Shown here: one piece after another, positions 51,422 to 62,000 of the stretch
Layout: every line of letters starts with the position of its first letter
Numbering within the stretch: position 1 is the stretch's first letter
From: Streptomyces sp. 1222.5
Lineage (GTDB): Bacteria; Actinomycetota; Actinomycetes; Streptomycetales; Streptomycetaceae
Direction: 5' to 3'
NCBI RefSeq assembly: GCF_900105245.1
Contig: NZ_FNSZ01000001.1
Coordinates: 4,526,001 to 4,590,000, forward strand
DNA: 64,000 nt
Program-made: the position numbers and the translations under genes
Notes under the pieces: model-generated
Databases searched by the model: none
Seen by the model: the letters and a program-made list of their open reading frames with translations, nothing else
Told to the model about the DNA's origin: nothing

Positions 51422-52447
51422 GTGGACTTCACCCCCACCGAGGCCCAGGCCGGGGCCCGCGGCCTGGCCGCGCGGATCTTCGGCGACCTGGCCGGCCACG
51501 AGCGTCTGACGGCCGTGGGCACCGGCAGCGACCCGCAGCTGTGGAAGGCCCTGAGTACGGCGGGCCTGATCGGCGCGGTCGGGGAGCTGGGGCTGCTCGG
51601 GCTGGTGCTGCTGCTGGAGGAGCAGGGCCGCACCACGGCCCAGGTGCCGTACGCGGCGGCGTGCGTCTACGGCCGGCTGGCGGTCCTGGCGCACGGCGGC
51701 CCCGAGCAGCGCGAGCGGCTGCTGCCCGCCATCGACGACGGCTCACTGGTGGTCACCGGGGCCTTCCCGGCGCAGAAGGGGGTACGGGCCTCGGCGGCGG
51801 GTGAGCTGACCGGCACCGTCCCCGTCGTGCCCTGGCTGCGGGACGCCACCCACGTCCTGGTCGCCGACGCCGGCCGGCGGCTGTGGCTGGCCCCGCTCGG
51901 CGAGGGCACGGTGACCACACCGGTGGAGCTGACGGCGCCCTGGTCGGCGGCCCGGCTCACCCTCGACGGGGCACCGGCGGAACCCCTGGGCGGCCCCGGC
52001 GCCTACGCCGACGTCCTCGCCACCGCCCGTACGGCCTTCGCCGGACTCCAGGCCGGGGTGTGCGCCGGATCGCTGGCACGGGCGGTCGCGCACACGAACG
52101 CCCGGGAGCAGTTCGGGCGACCGCTCGCCACCCGGCAGGCCGTCCAGCTGCGTGCCGCCGACGCCCACATGGACACCGAGGCGATACGGGTCACGGCCTA
52201 CGAGGCGGCCTGGCGCCGGGACGCGGGACTGCCGTACGCCACGCACGCGCTGACCGCCGCCTGGTGGGCGTCCGAGGCGGGAGCGCGGGTCGTGCACACC
52301 GGTCAGCATCTGCACGGCGGGGCCGGAGCCGACGTCGGCCATCCGGTGCACCGGCACTTCCTGTGGGGCCGGCAGCTGGACGCCCACCTGGGCTGCGGTC
52401 CCGAAGTGCTCCAGGAACTGGGGGAGTCGATCGCGAATGGGGAGTGA
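51422..52447 (+). CDS. Acyl-CoA dehydrogenase, ChsE1/FadE28-like
   Basis: A 341-residue acyl-CoA dehydrogenase-like protein. It is shorter than FadE29-type partners and more divergent: MDFTPTEAQAGARGLAARIFGDL, ARAVAHTNAREQFGRPLATRQAVQ and HTGQHLHGGAGADVGHPVHRHF (flavin contacts). Length and place match FadE28 (ChsE1), the partner of the first gene product in an alpha2beta2 enzyme. The GTG starts 2 bp after the previous stop region; no strong ribosome site, consistent with coupling. Confidence 0.85.
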   Translation: MDFTPTEAQAGARGLAARIFGDLAGHERLTAVGTGSDPQLWKALSTAGLIGAVGELGLLGLVLLLEEQGRTTAQVPYAAACVYGRLAVLAHGGPEQRERLLPAIDDGSLVVTGAFPAQKGVRASAAGELTGTVPVVPWLRDATHVLVADAGRRLWLAPLGEGTVTTPVELTAPWSAARLTLDGAPAEPLGGPGAYADVLATARTAFAGLQAGVCAGSLARAVAHTNAREQFGRPLATRQAVQLRAADAHMDTEAIRVTAYEAAWRRDAGLPYATHALTAAWWASEAGARVVHTGQHLHGGAGADVGHPVHRHFLWGRQLDAHLGCGPEVLQELGESIANGE

Positions 52448-52450
52448 GGG

Positions 52451-52894
52451 ATGACGACGGCACCGACGGCACCGACGGTGGGCGCCGAGCTGCCCGCGCT
52501 GGAGATCCCGGTCACGCGCACCCTGATCGTGGCGGGCGCGATCGCGTCCCGGGACTACCAGGACGTGCACCACGACGCCGAGCTGGCCCGGCAGAAGGGC
52601 TCGCCGGACGTCTTCATGAACATCCTGACGACCAACGGCCTTGTCGGCCGGTACATCACGGACCACTTCGGTCCGTCCGCGGTGCTCCGCAGGGTCGCCA
52701 TCAGGCTCGGTGCGCCCAACCACCCGGGGGACACGATGGTGCTGACGGGCCGGGTCGAGGCGGTCGACGGGGACACCGCCACGGTGCGGGTCGTCGGCGC
52801 CAACGGCATCGGCACCCACGTCACCGGCACGGTGACGGTCACCGTCCCCGCCGCCGGCGGACCGGGCCCCGCCGTGTCGGAGGCCGGCTCATGA
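52451..52894 (+). CDS. MaoC-like hydratase, ChsH1-like
   Basis: A 147-residue single hot-dog protein. The hydratase motif SRDYQDVHHDAELA (Asp and His) is intact, followed by PDVFMNILTTNGLVGRYITDHFGPSA. It should pair with the hot-dog half of ChsH2 to form the active steroid enoyl-CoA hydratase. GGGAGTGAGGG precedes the ATG; the gap to the previous gene is 3 bases. Confidence 0.87.
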   Translation: MTTAPTAPTVGAELPALEIPVTRTLIVAGAIASRDYQDVHHDAELARQKGSPDVFMNILTTNGLVGRYITDHFGPSAVLRRVAIRLGAPNHPGDTMVLTGRVEAVDGDTATVRVVGANGIGTHVTGTVTVTVPAAGGPGPAVSEAGS

Positions 52895-54057
52895 GCGTCC
52901 GTCAAAAGGACGGCCTCGGCGGCCGGGCCGCGATCGCCGGCATCGGGGCCACCGAGTTCTCCAAGGACTCCGGGCGCAGCGAGCTGCGGCTCGCGGTGGA
53001 GGCGGTGCGGGCGGCGCTCGACGACGCGGGTCTCACCGCGGCCGACGTGGACGGCCTGGTGACGTTCACGATGGACACCAGCCCGGAGATCACGGTGGCC
53101 CAGGCGTGCGGGATGGGCGAGCTGTCCTTCTTCTCCCGCGTCCACTACGGCGGCGGGGCGGCCTGTGCGACCGTCCAGCAGGCGGCGCTCGCGGTGGCGA
53201 CGGGCCTGGCCGAGGTGGTGGTCTGCTACCGGGCCTTCAACGAGCGCTCGGGCCGCAGGTTCGGCGCGGGCGTGCGGCACCGGGAGCCGTCGGCGGAGGG
53301 GGCGGCGCTGGGCTGGGCGCTGCCGTTCGGGCTGCTCACCCCGGCCTCCTGGGTGGCGATGGCGGCACAGCGGTATCTGCACGCCCATGGGCTGACGCCG
53401 GAGGCGTTCGGGCACGTGGCCGTGGTGGACCGCAAGTACGCGGCGACCAATCCCGCGGCCTGGTTCCACGGCCGCCCGATCACGCTCGCGGAGCATGCCG
53501 CGTCCCGCTGGATCGTGGAGCCGCTCCGGCTGCTGGACTGCTGCCAGGAGACCGACGGCGGGCAGGCGGTCGTCGTCACCTCGCTGGAGCGGGCCCGCGA
53601 CCTGCCGCGCCCGCCCGCCGTGATCGTGGCGGCCGCCCAGGGCGCCGGCCGGGCGCAGGAGCAGATGACAAGCTTCTACCGGGACGACCTGACCGCACTG
53701 CCCGAGATGGGCGTGGTGGCCCGGCAGTTGTGGCGGACGTCCGGGTTCGGTCCGGCGGACATCGACGTGGGGATCCTCTACGACCACTTCACCCCGTTCG
53801 TGCTGATGCAGCTGGAGGAGTTCGGGTTCTGCGGCCGGGGCGAGGCGGCGGACTTCGTGGCCGGGGAACGGCTCCCGCTCAACACGCACGGGGGGCAGCT
53901 CGGGGAGGCGTATCTGCACGGGATGAACGGCATCGCCGAAGCGGTGCGCCAGGTGCGCGGCACGGCGGTGAACCAGATACCGGGAGCGGCCCGGACCCTG
54001 GTGACGGCCGGTACCGGCGTGCCGACGTCGGGGCTGGTCCTCGCCGCCGACGGCTGA
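52891..54057 (+). CDS. Thiolase-like aldolase, Ltp2-like
   Basis: A 388-residue thiolase-fold protein: AIAGIGATEFSKDSGRSELRLAVEAVRAALDDAGL, CYRAFNERSGRRFG, YDHFTPFVLMQLEEFGFCGRGEAADF and NTHGGQLGEAYLHGMNGIAEAVRQVRG are Ltp2/SCPx signatures. In the igr pathway Ltp2 bound to the DUF35 of ChsH2 performs retro-aldol cleavage, releasing propionyl-CoA and a 17-keto-steroid. The ATG overlaps the previous stop (ATGA). Last gene of the five. Confidence 0.9.
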   Translation: MSVRQKDGLGGRAAIAGIGATEFSKDSGRSELRLAVEAVRAALDDAGLTAADVDGLVTFTMDTSPEITVAQACGMGELSFFSRVHYGGGAACATVQQAALAVATGLAEVVVCYRAFNERSGRRFGAGVRHREPSAEGAALGWALPFGLLTPASWVAMAAQRYLHAHGLTPEAFGHVAVVDRKYAATNPAAWFHGRPITLAEHAASRWIVEPLRLLDCCQETDGGQAVVVTSLERARDLPRPPAVIVAAAQGAGRAQEQMTSFYRDDLTALPEMGVVARQLWRTSGFGPADIDVGILYDHFTPFVLMQLEEFGFCGRGEAADFVAGERLPLNTHGGQLGEAYLHGMNGIAEAVRQVRGTAVNQIPGAARTLVTAGTGVPTSGLVLAADG

Positions 54058-54227
54058 GCCGGCGGCCGGCCGCCCGGACCGGAGTCAGGGTCGGACCCGC
54101 AGACGGGGTGGATCCGCCGTCCACCTTCAGGAGGTGGGGACGGCCCCACCCCTACAACCTGAGGGGGACGCCGCTTCGGGACCTGCGGCCGATCCGCCGG
54201 ACCGGGCACGCTCCTAGCGTTGGAGCC

Positions 54228-54782
54228 ATGACCACACCCGTCTGCACCAGCGCCTCGGCCGCCGCCGCACCAGGGCGGCAGACCGCGTACCCGTCCTTCG
54301 CTTCGTACGTGAGGGCCCGCCAGCCGGTCCTGCTGCGCACCGCGCGTTCGCTGACCGCCAACCCCAGCGACGCCGAGGACCTGCTGCAGACCGCGCTCGC
54401 CAAGACCTACGTGGCGTGGGAGCGGATCGAGGACCACCGGGCGCTGGACGGCTACGTGCGCCGGGCGCTGCTGAACACGCGGACGTCGCAGTGGCGCAAG
54501 CGCAGGGTGGACGAGTTCTCCTGCGAGGAACTGCCCGAGCCGGAGCCGCTGCCCGGCGGTGACGACCCGGCCGAACGGCAGGCACTGCACGACGCCATGT
54601 GGCGGGCGATCCTGAGACTGCCGTCCCGGCAGCGGGCGATGGTCGTCCTGCGGTACTACGAGGACCTCAGCGAGGCCCAGACCGCCGAGGTGCTCGGTGT
54701 GTCGGTCGGCACGGTGAAGTCGGCGGTCTCCCGGGCCCTGGGCAAACTGCGCGAGGACCCCGAGCTGGTACTGGCCCGCTGA
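54228..54782 (+). CDS. ECF-like RNA polymerase sigma factor (SigE family)
   Basis: A 184-residue sigma factor. Region 2 is FASYVRARQPVLLRTARSLTANPSDAEDLLQTALAKTYVAWERI; region 4 is LPSRQRAMVVLRYYEDLSEAQTAEVLGVSVGTVKSAVSRALGKLRE. It belongs to the actinobacterial 'SigE family' of TIGR02983 type. No anti-sigma gene follows. The ATG at 54228 has GGAG nearby; TAGCGT at 54214-54219 is a possible -10. It sits between ltp2-like and the ligase gene, but in its own unit. Confidence 0.9.
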   Translation: MTTPVCTSASAAAAPGRQTAYPSFASYVRARQPVLLRTARSLTANPSDAEDLLQTALAKTYVAWERIEDHRALDGYVRRALLNTRTSQWRKRRVDEFSCEELPEPEPLPGGDDPAERQALHDAMWRAILRLPSRQRAMVVLRYYEDLSEAQTAEVLGVSVGTVKSAVSRALGKLREDPELVLAR

Positions 54783-54819
54783 GGGACACCCCGCGGACAC
54801 AATTTTCCTTCCCCTAGTG

Positions 54820-54837
54820 ACATACCGCGCGGTATGT
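54820..54837. promoter_or_regulatory. Perfect 18-bp palindrome upstream of the acyl-CoA ligase
   Basis: ACATACCGCGCGGTATGT is perfectly self-complementary. This is the shape of a TetR-family operator (ATACCG...CGGTAT). It overlaps a possible upstream GTG at 54836, which argues that translation really begins at 54896. Confidence 0.8.
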
Positions 54838-54895
54838 GAGCAGAATCAGCGCAGCCCTCTACCACCGCGTAGGCAATGTCGCCCTGGAGGACGCC

Positions 54896-56551
<1,656 letters not shown>

Positions 56552-56558
56552 GCGTGTC

Positions 56559-56600
56559 CCCGTGACACCGGGGCGGCACCACGCTGCCCGGTGTCACGGG
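56559..56600 (+). terminator. Terminator after the acyl-CoA ligase gene
   Basis: CCCGTGACACCGGG and CCCGGTGTCACGGG form a perfect 14-bp stem with a 14-base loop, 7 bases after the stop. Confidence 0.85.
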
Positions 56601-57093
56601 CGGTCTGGCGGTGATCCGCTGAGGCGGCGGTCCCCTCCGGCCTACGGGGCGTCCCACGGACGATGAGGCCGTCCGCCCGCGGGCCCGCTGTAGTGGCCGC
56701 TCCCCCGGAAGCCTCGCCACTGCGGGAGTCGTCCGCCCCGTCCGGCTGTCGTGCCGGATGCCCCGGACGCGCGGTCCGGCTCACGGCCCGCACGGCTCAC
56801 CGCGCCGGCCGATCGCCCGGGACGACTCACGACGGGACCGACGCTCCGACGGCCTGCCGCGCGGCCGGCCGCCTGCCCCCGGCCCACCGTCGTGGCCGAT
56901 GCGTGGCCGGTGCCCCGGACGACGCGAGGACCAGCCGGTGGCCGGCACGCCTTCGAGCGGGGCCTGGCGTCCGCTCTCGTTCACCGCGGGGCCTGGCGTC
57001 CGCTCTCGTTCACGGGGCCTGGCGGCCGCCTCCGCTCACCGCGACGCCGGATCCTCGCCCTCGTCCACCGCCGGGCCGGATCCTCGCTCCCGT
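56601..57093. other. GC-rich intergenic region ending in degenerate tandem repeats
   Basis: No frame in 56601-56950 shows a gene I can support, although its high GC leaves long open frames on both strands. The right third is a repeat array. The stretch may be remnant coding DNA. Confidence 0.45.
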
Positions 57094-57099
57094 TCACCG
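56959..57099. repeat. Degenerate tandem repeat next to the MFS stop codon
   Basis: Two copies of a 26-bp unit (GGGGCCTGGCGTCCGCTCTC plus GTTCAC) are identical at 56959-56984 and 56988-57013, period 29. Three more degenerate copies follow (from about 57014, 57043 and 57071), the last overlapping the stop of the MFS gene at 57094. On the minus strand each unit reads GTGAACG-GAGCGGA..., like the last bases of the MFS gene and its flank, so the array seems to have grown by duplication there. Confidence 0.7.
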
Positions 57100-58326
57100 C
57101 GAGGACGGCAGCCCGCCGCCCAGCGCCGTGCTCGCCCAGCCCAGGGTCAGCCATACTCCTGCCACCGCGCAGACTCCGGTCCAGCCCCAGTGGCCGAAGG
57201 CCGGGCCCGCCGCGGCGGAGGCCAGGGCGCCGCCGGCGAAACCGGAGACGACGTAGGCGGTGTTGGCGGTGGCCGGGGTGGAGGTCGTCGTCAGGGCGAG
57301 GGTCTGGTTGGCGACGTGGGACGCGACCAGGGCGGCGTGGACGACCATGGCGGCGGTGAACAGGGCCGCCAGGACGTGTCCGCCGAGCCAGAACAGCGGC
57401 ACGGCGACGGCCGCCAGCACATAGGCCGTGCCCACCACCCGTGCCGCCCCGAACCGGTCCACCAGGCCTCCGGCCAGCGGGGCCACCGCGCTGGACGTCA
57501 GGCCGAAGAGGCCGAACAGACCGGCGGCCGCGGTCGACATGCCGTAGGCCGGGCCGGTCAGCAGGAGCGCGAGGGAGGTCCACAGCGCGCTCCACGCGCC
57601 GAACATCCCCGCCTGTCGCAGGCACGCCCGCCACAGGTCGGGCGAGTGGCGCAGCAGCCCCGGCAGTTCGGCGACGCCGGAGAAGAGGGAGAAGAACCCG
57701 CCCTGCCGTGCGCGCCGCTCCGGCGGCAGGGCCAGGGCGGTGGCCAGACCCAGCGCGAGGGTCAGTACCGCGGAGCCGGCGAACACCCAGCGCCAGCCGA
57801 AGGCCTGCCCGGCGAGTCCGCCGACGACGCGTGCGGCGACGATGCCGGTGAACAGGCCGGCGATGACGGCCGCGACATGCCGGGCGCGCCGGTCGGCGGG
57901 TGCCCGCGCGGCCACCAGCGGGACCAGCAGCTGCGGTACGACGGTCGCGGCGGCGGCGGCGAAGACAGCGACGGCGAGGGCGGTGGTGCCGGGGGCGGCG
58001 GCCGCGCCGACCAGCGCCAGCGCGGTGGCCAAGGACAGGCCGGCGACGAGCGGGCGCCGGTCGACGCGGTCGCCGAGCGGGGCGAAGAAGAGCAGCCCGG
58101 CCGCGTAGCCGAACTGGGCGACCGAGGCGATCCAGGTCACGGCCGAGGGGACCGTGCCGAAGTCGTGGGCCATGAGGGGCAGCAGCGGGGCCGCCAGATA
58201 GATGTTGGCGGCCGTGACCGCGGTGCAGACGGCGATGAGCAGGAGGAAGAGGGAGCCGGAGACGGGCTGCTCGCGGACCGTGGCCCGGACCTCGCGTGCC
58301 TGCTGGGTGCTGGTGGCTGACGGCAT
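57094..58326 (-). CDS. MFS transporter (AraJ/YnfM-type)
   Basis: A 410-residue 12-span MFS protein. GDRVDRRPLVAGLSLATALAL is the loop 2-3 motif, and spans such as SLFLLLIAVCTAVTAANIYLAAPLLPLMAHDFG and AAVIAGLFTGIVAARVVGGLAGQAFGWRW place it near YnfM/AraJ drug or sugar exporters. The ATG at 58326 has AAGGAG 11 bases upstream. It is divergent from the TetR gene at 58463, with two similar operators in between. Confidence 0.9.
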   Translation of the reverse strand: MPSATSTQQAREVRATVREQPVSGSLFLLLIAVCTAVTAANIYLAAPLLPLMAHDFGTVPSAVTWIASVAQFGYAAGLLFFAPLGDRVDRRPLVAGLSLATALALVGAAAAPGTTALAVAVFAAAAATVVPQLLVPLVAARAPADRRARHVAAVIAGLFTGIVAARVVGGLAGQAFGWRWVFAGSAVLTLALGLATALALPPERRARQGGFFSLFSGVAELPGLLRHSPDLWRACLRQAGMFGAWSALWTSLALLLTGPAYGMSTAAAGLFGLFGLTSSAVAPLAGGLVDRFGAARVVGTAYVLAAVAVPLFWLGGHVLAALFTAAMVVHAALVASHVANQTLALTTTSTPATANTAYVVSGFAGGALASAAAGPAFGHWGWTGVCAVAGVWLTLGWASTALGGGLPSSR

Positions 58327-58357
58327 GAGCGGGACTACTCCTTGGAGCCGACTCTCG

Positions 58358-58375
58358 CAACTAACTGGTTGGTTG
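58358..58375. promoter_or_regulatory. TetR-type operator copy 1
   Basis: CAACTAACTGGTTGGTTG: 7-bp arms around CTGG with one mismatch. Nearly the same as copy 2, lying 32 bases before the MFS start. Confidence 0.75.
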
Positions 58376-58415
58376 GAATTACCGCAACAGCGTGCCCCTG
58401 GCCCGGCATTCCCGT

Positions 58416-58433
58416 CAACCAAATAGTTGGTTG
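58416..58433. promoter_or_regulatory. TetR-type operator copy 2
   Basis: CAACCAAATAGTTGGTTG: perfect 7-bp arms CAACCAA/TTGGTTG around ATAG, 29 bases before the TetR start. The pair implies autoregulation and control of the MFS gene. Confidence 0.8.
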
Positions 58434-58462
58434 CCTGAGGTTCGCGGTCCTACCCTGTCCGC

Positions 58463-59047
58463 ATGGGAGCAGTCAGGGACCCCGAGGCCACCAAGGCCCG
58501 CATCTTCGAGGCGGCGGTCGCCGAGTTCGCCCGGCACGGCATCGCGGGCGCCCGCATCGACCGCATCGCCGACCGGGCGAAGGCCAACAAGCAGCTGATC
58601 TACGCCTACTTCGGCAACAAGGCCCAGCTGTTCACCCGGGTCCTGGCCAGGTCGATGCTCGACCTGGCCGTCGCCGTGCCCGTCGACCCCGACGACATCG
58701 AGGGCTGGGTCGACCGGGTGATCGACTACCACGCCGGCCATCCCGAGGTCCTCCGTCTGCTCTTCTGGGAGGGCCTGGAGTACGGCGCGGCCACCGAACT
58801 GCCGGACGAGGGCGAGCGCCGGGAGCACTACCGCCGGAAGATCGACGCGCTGCGGGACGGCCAGGAGCGGGGCGTGATCACCGACGCGATCCCGCCGCGC
58901 GACCTGCTCTTCCTGCTGATCGCCCTGGCCAACTGGGCCTCCGTCGTGCCCCAGATGCACCGCATCGTGGTGGGCGCCGAGGACACCGACCGGGACCGCC
59001 TGCGCGCCTCGATCAGGGAGGCGGCCCGGCGGCTGGTCGCCCGCTGA
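58463..59047 (+). CDS. TetR-family repressor
   Basis: A 194-residue regulator. The N-terminal helix-turn-helix is ATKARIFEAAVAEFARHGIAGARIDRIADRAKANKQLIYAYFGNKAQLF (about 9-57), and the rest is a helical ligand-binding domain. TACCCT shortly before the ATG, without a ribosome site, suggests a leaderless mRNA. It very probably represses the divergent MFS exporter through the two operators at 58358 and 58416. The ligand is unknown. Confidence 0.9.
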   Translation: MGAVRDPEATKARIFEAAVAEFARHGIAGARIDRIADRAKANKQLIYAYFGNKAQLFTRVLARSMLDLAVAVPVDPDDIEGWVDRVIDYHAGHPEVLRLLFWEGLEYGAATELPDEGERREHYRRKIDALRDGQERGVITDAIPPRDLLFLLIALANWASVVPQMHRIVVGAEDTDRDRLRASIREAARRLVAR

Positions 59048-59083
59048 CCCGGCCGCCGGGCCCCACCGGCGCCCGGAAGACGG

Positions 59084-62000
59084 CTAGTTGGTCCCGATCC
59101 GCGCGAGCAGGTCGACGATCCGGTCCTGCACCTCGGTGCTGGTGGACCGCTCCGCGAGGAACAGCACCGTCTCGCCCGAGGCCAGCCGGGGCAGGTCGGC
59201 CTGGTCGACGGCGGCGGTGTAGACGACCAGTGGGGTGCGGTTGAGCCGGCCGTTCGCACGCAGCCAGTCGATGATCCCGGTGGCGCCGGTCTGCCGCCGC
59301 TGCACCTGCATCAGGTCCATCACCACGAGGTTCGGCCGGAACTGCCCCGCCAGCGTCACCGCGTCATTGTCGTTCGCGGCGCGCGCCACCTGCATCCCGC
59401 GCCGCTCCAGCGTCGAGGTCAGCGCCAGCGCGATCTCCGCGTGCTCCTCGATGAGCAGCACCCTCGGCGGATGCTGCTCGGAGTCCCGGGGCGCGAGCGC
59501 CTTCAGCAGTACGGCGGGGTCGGCGCCGTACGCCGCCTCCCGGGTCGCCTGCCCGAGCCCGGCCGTGACCAGCACCGGCACCTCGGCCGCCACGGCGGCC
59601 TGGCGCAGCGACTGGAGGGCCGTGCGCGTGATGGGCCCGGTCAGCGGGTCCACGAACAGCGCGGCGGGGAAGGCCGCGATCTGCGCGTCGACCTCTTCGC
59701 GGGAGTGCACGATGACGGGCCGGTAGCCGCGGTCGCTCAGCGCCTGCTGGGTCGTCACGTCCGGCGCGGGCCACACCAGCAGCCGGCGCGGGTTGTCCAG
59801 CGGCTCCGGGGGCAGCTCGTCGTCGAGCGGCTGCGGCCGCGGGGTGTCCGCCACCTCCACGGCACCGCCGGGACCGTCCAGCGGCTCGGGCCCCTCGGCG
59901 GAGTTGGGCTCGGGTGCGCCTATGGCGTACGACCGTCCGGCGCCCTCCGTCCCCGGGACGAGCCGGGACTGCCCGGCGAGCGACGGCTGGGACACGGGCG
60001 CCTGGCCGCCGAGCGAGGGCTGCGGCACGGGCACCTGCCCACCGAGCGAGGGCTGTTCGGCGGCCGGGTGCGGCCGGGCGGCCTGCTCCGGCTGCGGCTC
60101 CGGGCGGGTGGCCGGGTCCGGGGGCGTGCCCAGCTTGCGGCGCCGGCCAGAACCTCCCGGGGTGTGCGGGGGCGGGGTCGCCGTGGGCTGCTGCACCTGC
60201 GCGGCCTGCCGCGCGAACGGCACGCCCTGTCCCAGCGTGCGGACGCTGATCGCCCTGCCCTGGGTCGAGTTCGGGTCCGCCGCCGCCGCGGCCTCGGCGG
60301 GCAGTGGCTGCGCCGCCCGCTGCGCCTGGGCGCCGGTGTGCTCGGCGGGCAGCGCGGTGCCCGCGGCGGGGGTGCCGGCCGGGTTCACCTGCGGTACGGG
60401 CGTACCCGCCCCGGAGGTGTCACCGGAACCGGGCCACTGCTGGGGCACGGTGGCCGCGGGCGTCCGGCCGGTGGCCGACTCGGCGGGCAACGGCTGTGGG
60501 GCCGGGGGAGCCACCGGGGTGCCGGGCTGTGCCGCGGGGGCCTGCTGCGCCTGGGCCGGGGGGACCGGCACGGACTGGCCGGCGGTGCCCTGCGCGGGGA
60601 CCGGGGGCGGGGCCACGGCCATCTGCCGGCCGGGCACGGCGGCACCGGGCTGGGTCCCGGGCACCGGCTGCGCGGCGACCGGGGCCGGTGCGGGCGTCCG
60701 ACCGGCGGGTGCGACGGGGCCGGCCTGGCCGGGGACGTCCGGCGCGGCCTGGGCGGGAGCCGCCGGAACGCCCTGGGCGGGGACGGCCTGAGCCGGCACG
60801 ACCGGGACGACCTGGGGCGTGGTGCCCTGAACCGCGGTCCCAGCGGGAGCGACCTGTCCCGGCACGCCCGGCTCGGGCGCGGGCGCCACCGGCTGGGCGC
60901 CCTCGGCGGGCTGGGCCACGGCCCGGCGGCGCCGGCCGGTGGGGGCACTGGTGGGATGCGGCTGCGGCGGGGTGTGGTCCTCGGCCTGGCCGAGCGGTAC
61001 GGCGTCGTGGCGGCCGTCGTCCCCGGGCAGTCCCTCGACGGACACCGGCGGCTGCGCGGGCACCTGCACCTGTCCGGGCAGCACCCCCGCCACCGGAGCG
61101 GGAACGGCACCGGCGGCCTGCGGCTGCCCGTCGGTACCGGGCCCCACGGGCACACCGGCGCCGGGACCGTTCGTGACAGCGGCACCAGGACCCACCGGTA
61201 CCCCGGTGCTCGGGTCGACCGGCACACCGGCACCCGTGGGGGCCACCGGCACGCCGGGACCCACGGGTGTACCCGGAGTCGCGGCGGCCGGGTTCGGCGT
61301 CGTGCCGCCGTCGGGTGCCGCGACCGCGCCGGCGGGCTCGGGTGAGCGGTCCGCGTCGGCCGGGGGCAGCGCGAAGACCGTACGGACACCGGCCGCCTCC
61401 GCCTCCTGGGCCGCGGCACGCTCGGCCGCGGCGGCCAGCGCACGCCGGCGCCGTCCGGTCGGCTGTGCGTCCTCGGCCGGGCCGGCCGCCGCCGGCACCG
61501 GCTGCGCACCGGCCGCGGGCAGGGCGGGCGGCAGGGCCGCCTGTGGCGCGTCGGCGTCAGGGAGGGCGCGGTGGCCCGTGGGTACGGGGACGCCCTGCGG
61601 CGGTACGGCCCCGCCCAGTCCCGTGTGGGAGGCGGCGGCCCCGGCGGCGTGCTCGGCCGCGGTCACCACGGCACCCTCGGCCACACCCTGGCCGTCACCG
61701 GCGCCGCCGGCGATCTCGGCGGAACGCCCGCGGCGGCGCCCGGTACCACCGGACCCGTTCTCCGCACCCTCGGCCGGAACCGCGACGGCCTCGTCGGCGG
61801 GCGCACCGGCACGCCGGCGGCGCCGGCCCGTCGGCGTCGACGCCTCGCTGTCACCGGCTGCCTCACCGGCGCCCGGCACATCGCTCTCCAGGAAGGCGTC
61901 CGTCGTGGACCGCCTGGCCCGCCGCCGGCCGCCACCGGAACCGCCCGGCTCGAGGGGCGAGGACTCCTGCGGCGCCCGCTCGAGCGCGGCCGGGAGCTGC

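Noticed and set aside
56663-57256. Long open frames on the plus strand after the ligase gene
   Set aside because: They arise from GC-rich antisense and repeat sequence, have no ribosome site, and overlap the convincing MFS gene on the other strand.
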